64,000 nucleotides of DNA, taken from positions 2,604,001 to 2,668,000 of the forward strand of contig NZ_JAPEPZ010000001.1 of NCBI RefSeq assembly GCF_026339875.1, written 5' to 3'. Within the stretch, counting starts at the first letter, position 1. Each line of letters opens with the position of its first letter. This document shows positions 16,480 through 24,519 of this stretch, piece after piece. The translations under genes and the position numbers were made by a program. The notes under the pieces were generated by a model. The model searched no databases, was not told where the DNA came from, and saw nothing but the letters and a program-made list of their open reading frames with translations. The DNA comes from Streptomyces sp. NBC_01571. GTDB taxonomy: Bacteria; Actinomycetota; Actinomycetes; Streptomycetales; Streptomycetaceae.

Positions 16480-16925
16480 GCCGACACCGCACGAGCGCCG
16501 GCGCGAGCCGCATCTTGAGCCGACACCGCACGAGCCGTGGTGCAAGCCGCGCGCTGACCGACGCCGTACGAGCCCTGGTGCAAGCCGCGCGCTGAGCCGA
16601 CGCCGTACGCCCTGGTGCCACTCGCGTCTTCAGCCGGCACCGTACGAGCCCTGATGCGGCCCTCCCGAGCCGACACCGCACGAGCCGCGACCCGCGCGGT
16701 CCGCAGACACCGCCGTACGAGCGCCGGCGCGAGCGGCTCTTGAGCCGACGCCGTACGCCCTGGTGCCACTCGCGTCTTCAGCCGGCACCGTACGAGCCCT
16801 GATGCGGCCCTCCCGAGCCGACACCGCACGAGCCGCGACCCGCGCGGTCCGCAGACACCGCCGTACGAGCGCCGGCGCGAGCGGCTCTTGAGCGGACGCC
16901 GCACGAGCCCCGGCGCGACCCGTGC
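16450..16925. repeat. About 39-bp minisatellite derived from the 3' end of the hydrolase gene, with a 148-bp higher-order repeat
   Basis: Unit 0 (16450-16488) is coding: it holds the last ten codons and stop of the hydrolase gene plus GCCGACACC. About twelve degenerate copies follow, starting near 16489, 16528, 16566, 16605, 16642, 16678, 16715, 16753, 16790, 16826, 16863 and 16901, with lengths of 36-39 bp. Each begins G(T/C)ACG, and most end GCCGAC(A/G)CC or a close variant. Units 4-7 (16605-16752) are repeated almost perfectly as units 8-11 (16753-16900), a 148-bp tandem duplication with one mismatch (TTGAGCC versus TTGAGCG). Several copies retain an in-frame TGA. No gene is apparent inside. 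Confidence 0.9.
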
Positions 16926-17029
16926 CCCGAGCCGGCCGGGGGCGGTGCCGCCCTCGTACCGCCCCCGCCCGACGCGCGGTATCGCCCCGCGGCGCGCTGC
17001 CGGCGCCCCGCGCTCCGCGCGCTGTCGCT

Positions 17030-18019
17030 CTACACCCCGCGCGTCAGCGACAGCAGGTCGCGGGCCGGGCCCGTGGGGCGGTGGCCCGTGGGCCAGACCG
17101 CCCGCAGCGCTCGGCGGAGTTCGACACCGGAGAGCGGGACGCTCACCAGGCGGTGGGTGGAGAGTTCCTCGCCGAGGGCCAGCTCGCTCAGGACGGCGGG
17201 GCCCGCGCCGCTCACCGCGGCGGCCTTGACCGCCGTCGTCGAGGACAGCTCGATCAGCGGCCGGGCCAGACCCCCGAGCGCCGCGTCGAGCACCTGGCGG
17301 GTGCCCGAGCCCTCCTCCCGCAGGATCAAGGGGGTCGCCGCGAGTTCCGGCCCCTCCAGCGGCGCCCGGCGCCGTGCCCACGGGTGTCCCGGCGCCGTCA
17401 CCACGATCAGCCGGTCGTGCGCGATGACCGCCGAGTCCAGTCCGGCGGGAACCGAGAGCCCCTCCACGAAACCCAGGTCCGCCTCGCCCGTGAGGAGGCG
17501 TTCGGCGACGGCGGTGGAATTGCCCGCGAGCAGGGAGACCGCCGTGTCCGGGCGCTGCCCGCGCAGCGCGATCAGCCAGCCCGGCAGCAGATACTCGGCG
17601 ATCGTCATGCTCGCCGCCACCCGCAGCCGCGAGTCGCGCCGGTCCCGCAGCGCCTGGGCCCCCGCGTCGAACGCCTCGGCCGCCTCCACGACCCGCCGCG
17701 CCCAGTCCGTGACCAGCGCGCCGGCGTCCGTGAGGCGCGAACCCCGGGGTGAGCGGTCGACGAGCGCCACGCCCAGCTGCCGTTCCATGGAACGGATCCG
17801 GCTGCTGGCCGCGGGCTGGGTGATCCCCAGCTCCCGCGCCGCCCGTCCGAGGCTCCCGAGCCGGGCCACCGCGAGCAGCAGCTCCAGCGCTCCGAGGTCG
17901 GGCACCCGGTGCGCGATCCCGACCGCGGCCGGCTCACCGGCGCCGCGGCCCCCGCCCCGCACCGGCTCACCGGCCTGCCCCGCCCTGCCGACCGTCGGTT
18001 CCTCAGCGCTCGTACTCAT
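17030..18019 (-). CDS. LysR-family transcriptional regulator
   Basis: 329 residues. Winged HTH at about residues 41-100 (LELLLAVARLGSLGRAARELGITQPAASSRIRSMERQLG) after a 40-residue Gly/Arg-rich lead. A LysR substrate-binding domain (ADLGFVEG, IVVTAPGHPWARR, REEGSGTRQVLD) fills the rest. The GSGTR motif is typical of the CbbR/YeiE-type subfamily. It is divergent from the TDT transporter, which it probably regulates. A T-N11-A dyad lies in the shared 70-bp promoter. Confidence 0.9.
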   Translation of the reverse strand: MSTSAEEPTVGRAGQAGEPVRGGGRGAGEPAAVGIAHRVPDLGALELLLAVARLGSLGRAARELGITQPAASSRIRSMERQLGVALVDRSPRGSRLTDAGALVTDWARRVVEAAEAFDAGAQALRDRRDSRLRVAASMTIAEYLLPGWLIALRGQRPDTAVSLLAGNSTAVAERLLTGEADLGFVEGLSVPAGLDSAVIAHDRLIVVTAPGHPWARRRAPLEGPELAATPLILREEGSGTRQVLDAALGGLARPLIELSSTTAVKAAAVSGAGPAVLSELALGEELSTHRLVSVPLSGVELRRALRAVWPTGHRPTGPARDLLSLTRGV

Positions 18020-18028
18020 AAAGGCAGC

Positions 18029-18041
18029 TTATGCCCCCATA
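18029..18041. promoter_or_regulatory. T-N11-A LysR-type box
   Basis: TTATGCCCCCATA contains the dyad TATG-CCCC-CATA and fits the LysR T-N11-A rule exactly. It lies ten bases upstream of the LysR start and about 50 bases upstream of the transporter start, the usual place for autoregulation plus divergent activation. Confidence 0.45.
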
Positions 18042-18089
18042 GACCGGTGCTCCCTGGCGGGAACCCCGTGCCGGCGGGACCGTGGAGCC

Positions 18090-19214
18090 ATGGTCGCCGC
18101 AGCCCATCCCGTCCTCCCGCTCACCGCCGCCGGAACCCGGCGTCCGCGCGCCGCCGCCGTCCGCCATCTCGGCCCGAACTGGTACGCCTCGGTCATGGGC
18201 ACGGCGATCGTGGCCACCGCGGGGGCCGGACTCCCTGGCGCCGTCCCGGGTCTGCGGACCTTCTGCCTCGCCGTCTGGGCGCTCTCGGCCGTCCTCCTCA
18301 TGACGCTCCTCGGCGCCCGCGCCCTGCACTGGACGCACCATCGCGACCAGGCCCGCGCCCACCTCCTCGACCCGGCCATGGCCCCGTTCTACGGCTGCCT
18401 CGCGATGGCCCTGCTGGCGGTGGGCGGCGCCACACTCGTCGTCGGCCGGGACTGGATCGGCACCCCCGCCGCGGTCGCCGTGGACGCCGTGCTGTTCGGG
18501 GTGGGGACGGTGGCCGCACTCGCCGCCGCCCTGGCCGTCCCGTACCTGATGATCGTGCACCACCGCATCCGGCCCGACCAGGCCACTCCCGTCTGGCTGC
18601 TCCCCCTCGTCGCGCCCATGGTCTCCGCCGCCCTCGGGCCGCTGCTCGTGCCGCACCTCCCGCCGGGCCAGGCCCGTGAGGCCCTGCTGCTCGGCTGCTT
18701 CGCGCTCTTCGGGCTCAGCCTGCTGGCCACCTGCGTGATGCTGCCGGTGATCTTCGCCCGGCTCCTCACCGGGGGGCCGCTGCCGCTCGCCCTCACCCCC
18801 ACGCTGTTCCTCGTCCTCGGTCCGCTCGGCCAGTCCACGACCGCGGTCGGCAAGTTCGCCGACTTCGCGCCGGGTGCCGTACCGGCCCCGTACGACCAGG
18901 GCTTCGCCCTCCTGGCGGTGCTCTACGGCGTGCCCGTCATGGGCTTCGCACTGCTGTGGCTCGGACTGGCCGCCGCGATGGTGGCGCGGGCCCGCCGCCG
19001 GGGCATGAGGTTCTCGATGACGTGGTGGGCGTTCACCTTCCCGGTGGGAACCTGCGTCACCGGAGCCGAGTCGCTGGCCCGGCACACGGGACTGCTCGCC
19101 TTCGACTGGCTCGCGGTCGCCCTGTACGCGCTCCTCGTCGCCGCCTGGTCCGTGGCCGCCGTCCGCACGGTGCGCGGCGTGGCCGGCCGCGCGCTGCTCG
19201 CACCACCTAGATAG
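18090..19214 (+). CDS. TDT (TehA/SLAC1) family transporter
   Basis: 374 residues with about ten hydrophobic helices. It begins VRHLGPNWYASVMGTAIVA, the hallmark GPNWF/Y...MGTGI motif of the tellurite-resistance/dicarboxylate transporter family. It is an inner-membrane anion or C4-dicarboxylate channel/transporter; the substrate is not determinable. Start ATG 18090 with weak GTGGAG upstream; the ORF is open far upstream but without similarity. It is divergent from the LysR regulator. Its stop falls at the junction with an HxlR gene scar. Confidence 0.85.
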   Translation: MVAAAHPVLPLTAAGTRRPRAAAVRHLGPNWYASVMGTAIVATAGAGLPGAVPGLRTFCLAVWALSAVLLMTLLGARALHWTHHRDQARAHLLDPAMAPFYGCLAMALLAVGGATLVVGRDWIGTPAAVAVDAVLFGVGTVAALAAALAVPYLMIVHHRIRPDQATPVWLLPLVAPMVSAALGPLLVPHLPPGQAREALLLGCFALFGLSLLATCVMLPVIFARLLTGGPLPLALTPTLFLVLGPLGQSTTAVGKFADFAPGAVPAPYDQGFALLAVLYGVPVMGFALLWLGLAAAMVARARRRGMRFSMTWWAFTFPVGTCVTGAESLARHTGLLAFDWLAVALYALLVAAWSVAAVRTVRGVAGRALLAPPR

Positions 19215-19305
19215 CCCAGCAGGGAGGCGCCGAGGCCAGTGAGGGAGTATTCGACGCGGGGCGGCACCTCCGCGTAGGCGGTGCGGTCGACCAGTCCGCC
19301 GTGAG
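19215..19305 (-). pseudogene. Remnant of an HxlR-family regulator gene
   Basis: The minus strand encodes GGLVDRTAYAEVPPR followed by VEYSLTGLGASLLGYL in one frame. This is the conserved wing and helix at the C-terminal half of HxlR regulators (AEVPPRVEYSLTGLG). No HTH start or proper C-terminus is present, so only a fragment of about 30 codons survives between the TDT gene stop and the SDR remnant. Confidence 0.6.
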
Positions 19306-19470
19306 GCCCTGTCGGAGAAGACCGCGCTGCCGAGGCTCGGTGAGCCCGAGCACCTCGCCTCGATGATCGCCTGCCTCCTGTCCGTGGAGTCCAGCTGGAC
19401 CACCGGCCGGATCCTGTCGGTGGACGGCGGCCTGACGGTGTACGAAGTCCCTCTACGGGACAGCCCTTAG
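19306..19470 (+). pseudogene. C-terminal remnant of an SDR gene
   Basis: The plus strand reads PRLGEPEHLASMIACLLSVE, then SSWTTGRILSVDGGLTV, to a TAG stop at 19468-19470. This is the typical C-terminus of a short-chain dehydrogenase; the Rossmann domain and active site are missing. HxlR and SDR genes are often divergent neighbours, so this and the previous fragment look like the two ends of one module whose middle was deleted. The remnant's stop overlaps the stop of the convergent Mrr-TerD gene. Confidence 0.65.
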
Positions 19471-21527
19471 TCCACCTCGATGCCGAAATCCTGTAGGAGT
19501 TCCTCCAGGCCACCGGTGTAGCCCTTGCCGCCCAGGACGAAGTCCCAATCCGCGTTCGGCCTTCGACGGAAGGAGCCGAGCACCAAGGCGGTTTCGCGGG
19601 ACCGGCCGTCGGAAACCTCGAGTTGTCCCAGCTCGGTCAGCCGCGGGTCGAGCAGACGGATGCGGGCGTCCGTGAATCCGGAGAGGTCGGCGTCCGGGTT
19701 GACCTCCGGGTCGATCGCGGCCACGAGGACGAACCGGTCGGCTTCATCCGGCAAGCCGTCGAACGAGACGCAGATCGCGGCCTTGTCAGGTGCGGTGGGG
19801 GCCAGGGCCCTCACGGAACCGTCGGCTGTCCGTGGGTTGTTGTAGAAAACGAAGTGATCGTCGCTGAGGACTCGGTTGCCACGGCAGACCAGAGCGCACA
19901 CATCCAATGCCACGCTGCCGGTCCACGACATGCCCAGGACGTTGTAGTCGTGGGGCAATCGAGTGTCAGGGGTCGTCGGCGTCGGCGGTGCCGCGGTCTG
20001 ACGGCCTCCCTCACCCAGGCGCCCACGCAGCCCGTGCCGATGCAGCAGGTCAACAAGCTCAGGGCCCGAGATCAGCTCCAGCGGCTTGCCGTTGGCGAAG
20101 GTGTGCGAGCCAGGGCCGAACCCCGACGTCGTCACGAGGACACCCTTGTTGGCGCCGGCGTCCTGCACAGTTCCGTACAAGTCACGTACGGCAGTGGGCG
20201 GCACCGTGTTGCGGTAGCGCTTCACCTGAACGACGATCTTCCCGCCTCGGATCGGTGCCGGATCCAGCGCGTCGACGTCGACACCGCCGTCGTTGGAGCG
20301 CTGGGTCGTGACCGCCTGCATCCCCATGGCCCGGAAGAGATCGGCGACGAGATTCTCGAAGGCGGTCGGATCCATGTCGTACAGGTCAGGTTCCTCATCG
20401 CTGCCATGCGCGACCACACGGTTCCCGACATCCTGCGGCCGACGACTCGGCCGTACCGGCGAGAGTTGGTCCGGGCGGGCCGAGAGCTGTCCGCGGAGTG
20501 CGTCGGCCAGACAACTGCTCGCGTCCACCTGCGCCAGGTGCAGGCCACGGAACATCGAGACCGAGGCCATCACGGTCGCCAGGTGGATCTGGCCACGCCG
20601 GCCCGTCGTAGGGTCATGCCCATCCACGAACCCGTTCAGTGTCACCGACTCGAGCGCGCCCAGCTCATCCGCGGCGAAGAGCTCGTGCAGAACGAGAAGC
20701 ACGCACTGCGCGAGCACCTCCCGGTACAGGGCGCGACGCCGGCCCACTGGGCGCGCGGTCTCCTTGTCCTGGTCGGTCCCAGACACGTATCGAACGGACT
20801 TGACGTCAGGGACCACGCTGTAGGCGGGCAACTCCCAGTCCAGCACCAGCTGTCGAGCTGCCGCGTCATAGGCTGCCGTCACCTGACGTGGAAATCCCTC
20901 CGGCCATGCCGCCGAGGCATAGAGAGCGGCGGAGAAGTACTCCACGACCGAGTCAGGATCACGACGTCTCACTCCATCGGTCACCTGGACGATGCCGGCG
21001 TTGTGCCGTCTCACCTCGGCCAGTTGTGCGTCGGCCCACTGCTCGTACTCCCGCTGGTACGACGCCAGCTGTTGTTGCCGCTGGGCCTCCGCCGTCCGGG
21101 CCGCGTGCCAATCCCGCTCGAAGCGAGCCCGTGCTTCAGCCTGTGCCTGGGCCCGGCGGCTGGGCGTCCACCCGCTCTGCGTCTGGTACTGGCTGACGTC
21201 GGGCATGGCCACCGGCTGCGCCAACGGGCCTGGAGCGAAGGGCTGGACCTCTTCACGCCTCATGAGTGAGGAGACTCTGAAGGCCGGAGCCCGACAACCC
21301 AAGGAGAGAATGCCCTGCAGCGACGCAACTTGTGCGTCCAGCTCTTCTGTGCGACGTAGCGCTTCCGCCTGCCTGTACTCGCGGTGGTCCTGGGCGGCCC
21401 GCCGCTGGTAGGCACGTGCTTGCTGAGCTTCCTGTCTCCGCCGTCTGGCCTCTGCTTCCATCTGGCGTTGCTGCTGCCGTTGCATCTCCGCCCAGACACC
21501 TACGAAGCCAGTGGAGCGACGACTCAT
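19467..21527 (-). CDS. Mrr-type restriction endonuclease fused to a C-terminal TerD domain
   Basis: About 686 residues from the ATG encoding MSRRSTGFVG (GGGAGG upstream; the ORF is open to a TTG 46 codons earlier). Residues 10-75 and 125-175 are charged, Gln/Arg-rich and probably coiled coil. Residues 190-360 form a domain often found before Mrr nucleases (VVEYFSAALYAS, FPRQVTAAYD). Residues 385-495 are an Mrr/PD-(D/E)xK nuclease with Glu391 (FENLVADLF), Asp417 (DGGVDVDA) and Gln434-x-Lys436 (VVQVKRY). Residues 528-686 are a TerD domain (DDHFVFYNN; WDFVLGGKGYTGGLEELLQDFG). It likely cuts foreign or modified DNA under TerD-type control. It stands alone beside gene scars, so transfer is likely. 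Base use seems less GC-rich than its neighbours. Confidence 0.85.
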   Translation of the reverse strand: MSRRSTGFVGVWAEMQRQQQRQMEAEARRRRQEAQQARAYQRRAAQDHREYRQAEALRRTEELDAQVASLQGILSLGCRAPAFRVSSLMRREEVQPFAPGPLAQPVAMPDVSQYQTQSGWTPSRRAQAQAEARARFERDWHAARTAEAQRQQQLASYQREYEQWADAQLAEVRRHNAGIVQVTDGVRRRDPDSVVEYFSAALYASAAWPEGFPRQVTAAYDAAARQLVLDWELPAYSVVPDVKSVRYVSGTDQDKETARPVGRRRALYREVLAQCVLLVLHELFAADELGALESVTLNGFVDGHDPTTGRRGQIHLATVMASVSMFRGLHLAQVDASSCLADALRGQLSARPDQLSPVRPSRRPQDVGNRVVAHGSDEEPDLYDMDPTAFENLVADLFRAMGMQAVTTQRSNDGGVDVDALDPAPIRGGKIVVQVKRYRNTVPPTAVRDLYGTVQDAGANKGVLVTTSGFGPGSHTFANGKPLELISGPELVDLLHRHGLRGRLGEGGRQTAAPPTPTTPDTRLPHDYNVLGMSWTGSVALDVCALVCRGNRVLSDDHFVFYNNPRTADGSVRALAPTAPDKAAICVSFDGLPDEADRFVLVAAIDPEVNPDADLSGFTDARIRLLDPRLTELGQLEVSDGRSRETALVLGSFRRRPNADWDFVLGGKGYTGGLEELLQDFGIEVD

Positions 21528-22238
21528 TTGCTGCAGGCCCTCCCCGATGCGCTCTGGCTGTCCCCACAACCAGGTGTGACGAGACGACTCTATCCAGCGA
21601 CGGCCGTCCCGCATATCCGCTTGCCAAGGGCAACAGGATCCCGCCGTCCCCGCAGGTCGAAGCAACTTGAGCGTGAGCCTGTGTGCGTCCGGCCGAGGTA
21701 TCCGGACTGCCCAAGTCCGGGCTTGTTCCAGCCCGCCCGCCCCGACCGAATGGTCTGTGAACGCGGATTGCCGTGAGTCGCGGGTGGCCTCCCGCGCGTC
21801 GGACGGTCGTCAGCCCAGGCTCTGCGTTCGGCGGCGGCGCACGACGAGGAGCGTGCCCGCACCCGTGACCACCGCCGCGCCGGCCGCGCTCGTGATCGGC
21901 AGCGTCGACGCCGCCGTGACCGCCCTCGCCCGCCTGTCCGGCGTGCGGCAGGACTCGCGGCGCAAGCACCTGGGATCCCGGAGACCGCCCCCCGGCCCCG
22001 CCCAGCGAGCGCCTGCTCCTCCCGGCCGACGGCGGATTCCCTAGCTCCGGCACCTACGGAGAGCCGACGCATGACAGGAACGTGCGTGCCTCGGCCTTCG
22101 TGCCCTTCTCCGGCCATGGCCGCATTCTGCTCCCACGACGGCAGTCAGAAATCCCTGCCGCACGTCACCGACTGGCTCCTCGCCGAGGCCTAGTTCGAGG
22201 TGGGTGTCGGGCCGGACCCGGGCGAGGAAGTTGCGGCG
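21528..22238. other. 711-bp accessory gap with gene debris
   Basis: No intact gene. It contains the promoter side of the Mrr-TerD gene and a perfect stem CCGGACT-N5-AGTCCGG (21702-21720). A minus-strand fragment (about 21810-21965) ends TLPITSAAGAAVVTGAG then TLLVVRRRRTQSLG-stop, which looks like the C-terminal anchor helix of a lost surface protein. A 25-codon plus-strand ORF (22116-22193, MAAFCSHDGSQKSLPHVTDW...) is not recognised. I read the interval as decayed sequence flanking an inserted gene. Confidence 0.45.
21810..21965 (-). pseudogene. Possible C-terminal anchor fragment of a surface protein
   Basis: One minus-strand frame ends ARAVTAASTLPITSAAG, then AAVVTGAGTLLVVRRRR, before a TGA stop at 21810-21812. 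This is a short hydrophobic helix followed by four arginines, the form of a C-terminal membrane anchor with an LPxT-like lead. No upstream domain or start is visible. Confidence 0.3.
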
Positions 22239-22979
22239 TCAGGGAACACGCAGCGCCTCGCCGAGCACCCGCGGCGCCCGCGCCAGCGACGGCCCGTACC
22301 AGGTCAGGTGTCGTCCGTCGACGAGGGCACAGGGCACGTCCCCGAAGGCCTCGGGTCCGTCCTCGGCGGTGAAGCGGTACGGCTCGTCGGGCAGTACCAC
22401 GAGCTCCGGGGCCGCCGCGCGGAGCTCGGCGAGCGGAATACGGGGATAGCGGTCCTCGTGCCGCGCGTACACGTTGTCGACGCCCAGCCGCGCCAGGACG
22501 TCCCCGGCGAAGGTGTCCCGGCCGAGGACCATCCAGGGGCGCCGCCAGATCGGCACGACCGCGGCCGTCCGACGCTCCGGGTCGGGCAGCCCGGTCCATA
22601 CCGACTCCGCCTCGTCGAGCCAGCGGGGCCGGGTGCGCGCACCGCACGCGGTGAGCACCCGGTCCAGTTCGCGGAGCGCTCCCGGCACGTCCCGGACCTC
22701 CGTGACCAGCACCTCGATCCCGGCCGCGCGCAGGGCGTCGAGATCGGGGCCGCGGTTCTCCTCCTCGTTGGCCACCACCAGGTCGGGGCGGAGCTCCACG
22801 ATCCGGTCGACCCGGGGGTTCTTGGTGCCGCCGACACGGACGACGTCGAGGCCCGGCGGATGGCTGCACCAGTCCGTCGCGCCGGCCAGGGCGCCGGGGA
22901 CGGTGACCGCGACGGCCTCGGTGAGCGAGGGCACGAGCGACACGACCCGTGGTGCGCCGATGCTCGTCGTCCCGGTCAC
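22239..22979 (-). CDS. Helical-backbone metal receptor protein (BtuF/FhuD-like), no signal peptide
   Basis: 246 residues of the ABC substrate-binding (periplasmic-binding type III) fold: VVSLVPSLTEAV at the start, LRPDLVVANEEENRGPDLDALRAAGIEV in the middle, GPSLARAPRVLGEAL at the end. These match cobalamin/siderophore receptors of the BtuF type. No signal peptide or lipobox is visible and no permease or ATPase gene is adjacent, so it may work in the cytosol or be a stand-alone metal/corrinoid-binding protein. The GTG start (22977-22979) overlaps the stop of a 27-codon upstream ORF by GTGA. Confidence 0.8.
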   Translation of the reverse strand: MTGTTSIGAPRVVSLVPSLTEAVAVTVPGALAGATDWCSHPPGLDVVRVGGTKNPRVDRIVELRPDLVVANEEENRGPDLDALRAAGIEVLVTEVRDVPGALRELDRVLTACGARTRPRWLDEAESVWTGLPDPERRTAAVVPIWRRPWMVLGRDTFAGDVLARLGVDNVYARHEDRYPRIPLAELRAAAPELVVLPDEPYRFTAEDGPEAFGDVPCALVDGRHLTWYGPSLARAPRVLGEALRVP

Positions 22980-23059
22980 GGGCGCGTCCCCCCTGCCGTG
23001 GACAGCGGGTGCGAGGTGGCCGCGGCGTGGTCGAAGACGTGACAGGTGGTCCCGGACAT
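22976..23059 (-). CDS. 27-residue upstream ORF coupled to the metal receptor gene
   Basis: ATG (23057-23059) to TGA (22976-22978) encodes MSGTTCHVFDHAAATSHPLS then TAGGTRP. Its stop overlaps the GTG of the receptor gene by four bases, a coupling geometry. GATACT lies six bases before the ATG and could be the -10 of a leaderless transcript. It contains one Cys and three His residues. It may be a leader peptide or metal-binding micropeptide, or a chance ORF; no homologue is known to me. Confidence 0.35.
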   Translation of the reverse strand: MSGTTCHVFDHAAATSHPLSTAGGTRP

Positions 23060-23176
23060 GGCGTCAGTATCGCAGCGGCGCCCGGTCCGGATCGGGGCGC
23101 AGGGGTCAGTGCCGGTCAGAGGCGGACCGGTCCGGGCGCTGCACGGCCCGCGCCCCGCGATCGGCCTCCGGCCCGC

Positions 23177-23758
23177 TCAGCGCCTGCCGAAGCCGTGACG
23201 CTCCTCCACCGCCTCGATGTGGTCGGCGACCTCGACCACGATCACCCGGGTGTCCGGCACGGTGGCCCGCCACCGATGGCGCACTCCGCCCGTGAGGTAC
23301 AGCGTGTCACCGCGCCCCAGACGGTGGGCGCGGCCCTCGGCCTCGACCTCGACGGCACCGTCGGCGACGTACATCAACTTGTCGTTGCGGTGCTGGAGTT
23401 CGCGGCCCTCCTCGTGGTCACCGACGAACTCCGTGGCGTGCAACTGGTGGTGACCGCGCACCAGGGGGCGCGTGCGGGCTTCGGAAGCGCAGTCGGCGCC
23501 GTCCTCGGCGCGCACGACATCGACACTGCACGCCGGGTCGGCCGCGGCGAGCAGCTCGACGGCCGTGGTGCCCAGCGCGTCGGCGACTCGCTCCAGGGAG
23601 CCACGGCTCGGCCTCGCCCGTTCGTTCTCCACCTGGCTGAGGAACGGGACCGACAGGCCGCTGCGCTCGGCCACGACGGCGAGGGTGAGCTCCAGTGCCC
23701 GGCGCCGCCGCCGGACTGCCGCGCCCACCCGAAGGGGCTGTTCTTTGTGGTCGCCCAT
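23177..23758 (-). CDS. XRE-family regulator with C-terminal cupin domain
   Basis: 193 residues. The N-terminal helix-turn-helix is AAVRRRRRALELTLAVVAER followed by SGLSVPFLSQVENERARPS, at about residues 13-51. A small cupin barrel follows (LMYVADGAVEVEAEGRAHRLGRGDTLYLTGGVRHRWRA, about residues 127-165). This common bacterial regulator type binds a small ligand in the cupin. It is followed by the metal receptor gene on the same strand after 197 bp, so it may or may not control it. Start ATG 23758. Confidence 0.87.
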   Translation of the reverse strand: MGDHKEQPLRVGAAVRRRRRALELTLAVVAERSGLSVPFLSQVENERARPSRGSLERVADALGTTAVELLAAADPACSVDVVRAEDGADCASEARTRPLVRGHHQLHATEFVGDHEEGRELQHRNDKLMYVADGAVEVEAEGRAHRLGRGDTLYLTGGVRHRWRATVPDTRVIVVEVADHIEAVEERHGFGRR

Positions 23759-24447
23759 CGCTCCGGCTCCCTCCCACGCGTCGTCGGTCCACTGCTTCGG
23801 TCCACGCTTCGGGCCCCTTGCCCCTGAAGAGTTGTTTGCACCCTACGCATGTTCGGCAAACCGTTTCATGCGGCCGTCATATCGCTGTCACGTCAAGGGA
23901 GGGCGAGGGTCACAATTCGCGCCAACAGCCGAGTTGCCCCGGCTCCCCCGGCGCCACGGCCACCCCTCGGACGAAAGGGCTGACCAGGAGGGCCGGACGT
24001 CCTTCCGGAGTTGCCCGACGTCGCCCTTGACCAGCCGTCAGGACCGCCTGCTCGCCGTGGTGTTCCGCGGACGGTACCGGTCATCTCTGTCACCACGCGC
24101 CCCCAGGACTTCAGGGCCCGGTCCGGCCGCGGCGGCGGGCTGCCTGCCGCGACGTGAAGTCAGCACGTGCCGCGTGGAGTTGGCGACAGGTGTCGCGGCG
24201 CGCACGGTCGTGGCCGGTCAGCCAGGCCGTGCCGTCGTGAGGAACGACGACGTGCGTACCGCGCCCGGCACGGCGTGAGTCGGTGCGGGACGCGGCGCGG
24301 GCGCGGGTCGTCCTCGGGCCGGCCGGGGTCCGGGGCGGGGGCGGCCACGTACGGCGATGTGGTTGTCCGGATCCTGTGTGTACGCGTCGACATACCCGCT
24401 CCGGTCGTCCACGGCGCCCCGGCGGGCGGCGGACAGCGCGAGGGGTA
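23759..24447. other. 689-bp gap without a recognisable gene
   Basis: Neither strand shows a frame with convincing codon bias plus similarity. The first 200 bp are less GC-rich (TTGTTTGCACC, GTTTCATGC) and probably hold the promoter of the XRE gene. The rest is GC-rich with scattered short frames; a minus-strand stretch reading SGYVDAYTQDPDNHIAV looks protein-like but runs into low-complexity Arg/Pro sequence, so I call it at most a remnant. Confidence 0.4.
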
Positions 24448-24490
24448 GGCCCCGCCGCCCGGCATCTCACGGATGCTCGGCGGCGGGGCC
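24448..24490 (-). terminator. Strong GC hairpin after the betaine transporter operon
   Basis: GGCCCCGCCGCC...GCATC (left) pairs with GATGC...GGCGGCGGGGCC (right) across TCACG, with only a small bulge. It lies 30 bp beyond the stop of the permease/binding-protein gene and lacks a long U-tract, as is usual for Streptomyces terminators. Confidence 0.7.
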
Positions 24491-24519
24491 CACCCCTCGG
24501 TCGGCCGGGTCCGGTCGGG

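Noticed and set aside
16450..16925. CRISPR array
   Set aside because: Units are contiguous without unique spacers, they derive from a gene end, and no cas genes are near.
16299..17381. 360-codon minus-strand frame through the repeat array
   Set aside because: Its repeats (SYGVG-type) only reflect the DNA repeat; there is no start or domain.
19467..21665. Start of the Mrr-TerD gene at the TTG near 21665
   Set aside because: The extra 46 residues are atypical and a GGGAGG precedes the internal ATG that begins the charged N-terminus.
24160..24465. Minus-strand protein-like stretch SGYVDAYTQDPDNHIAV
   Set aside because: Looks coding for about 20 residues but runs into Arg/Pro low complexity; no family recognised.
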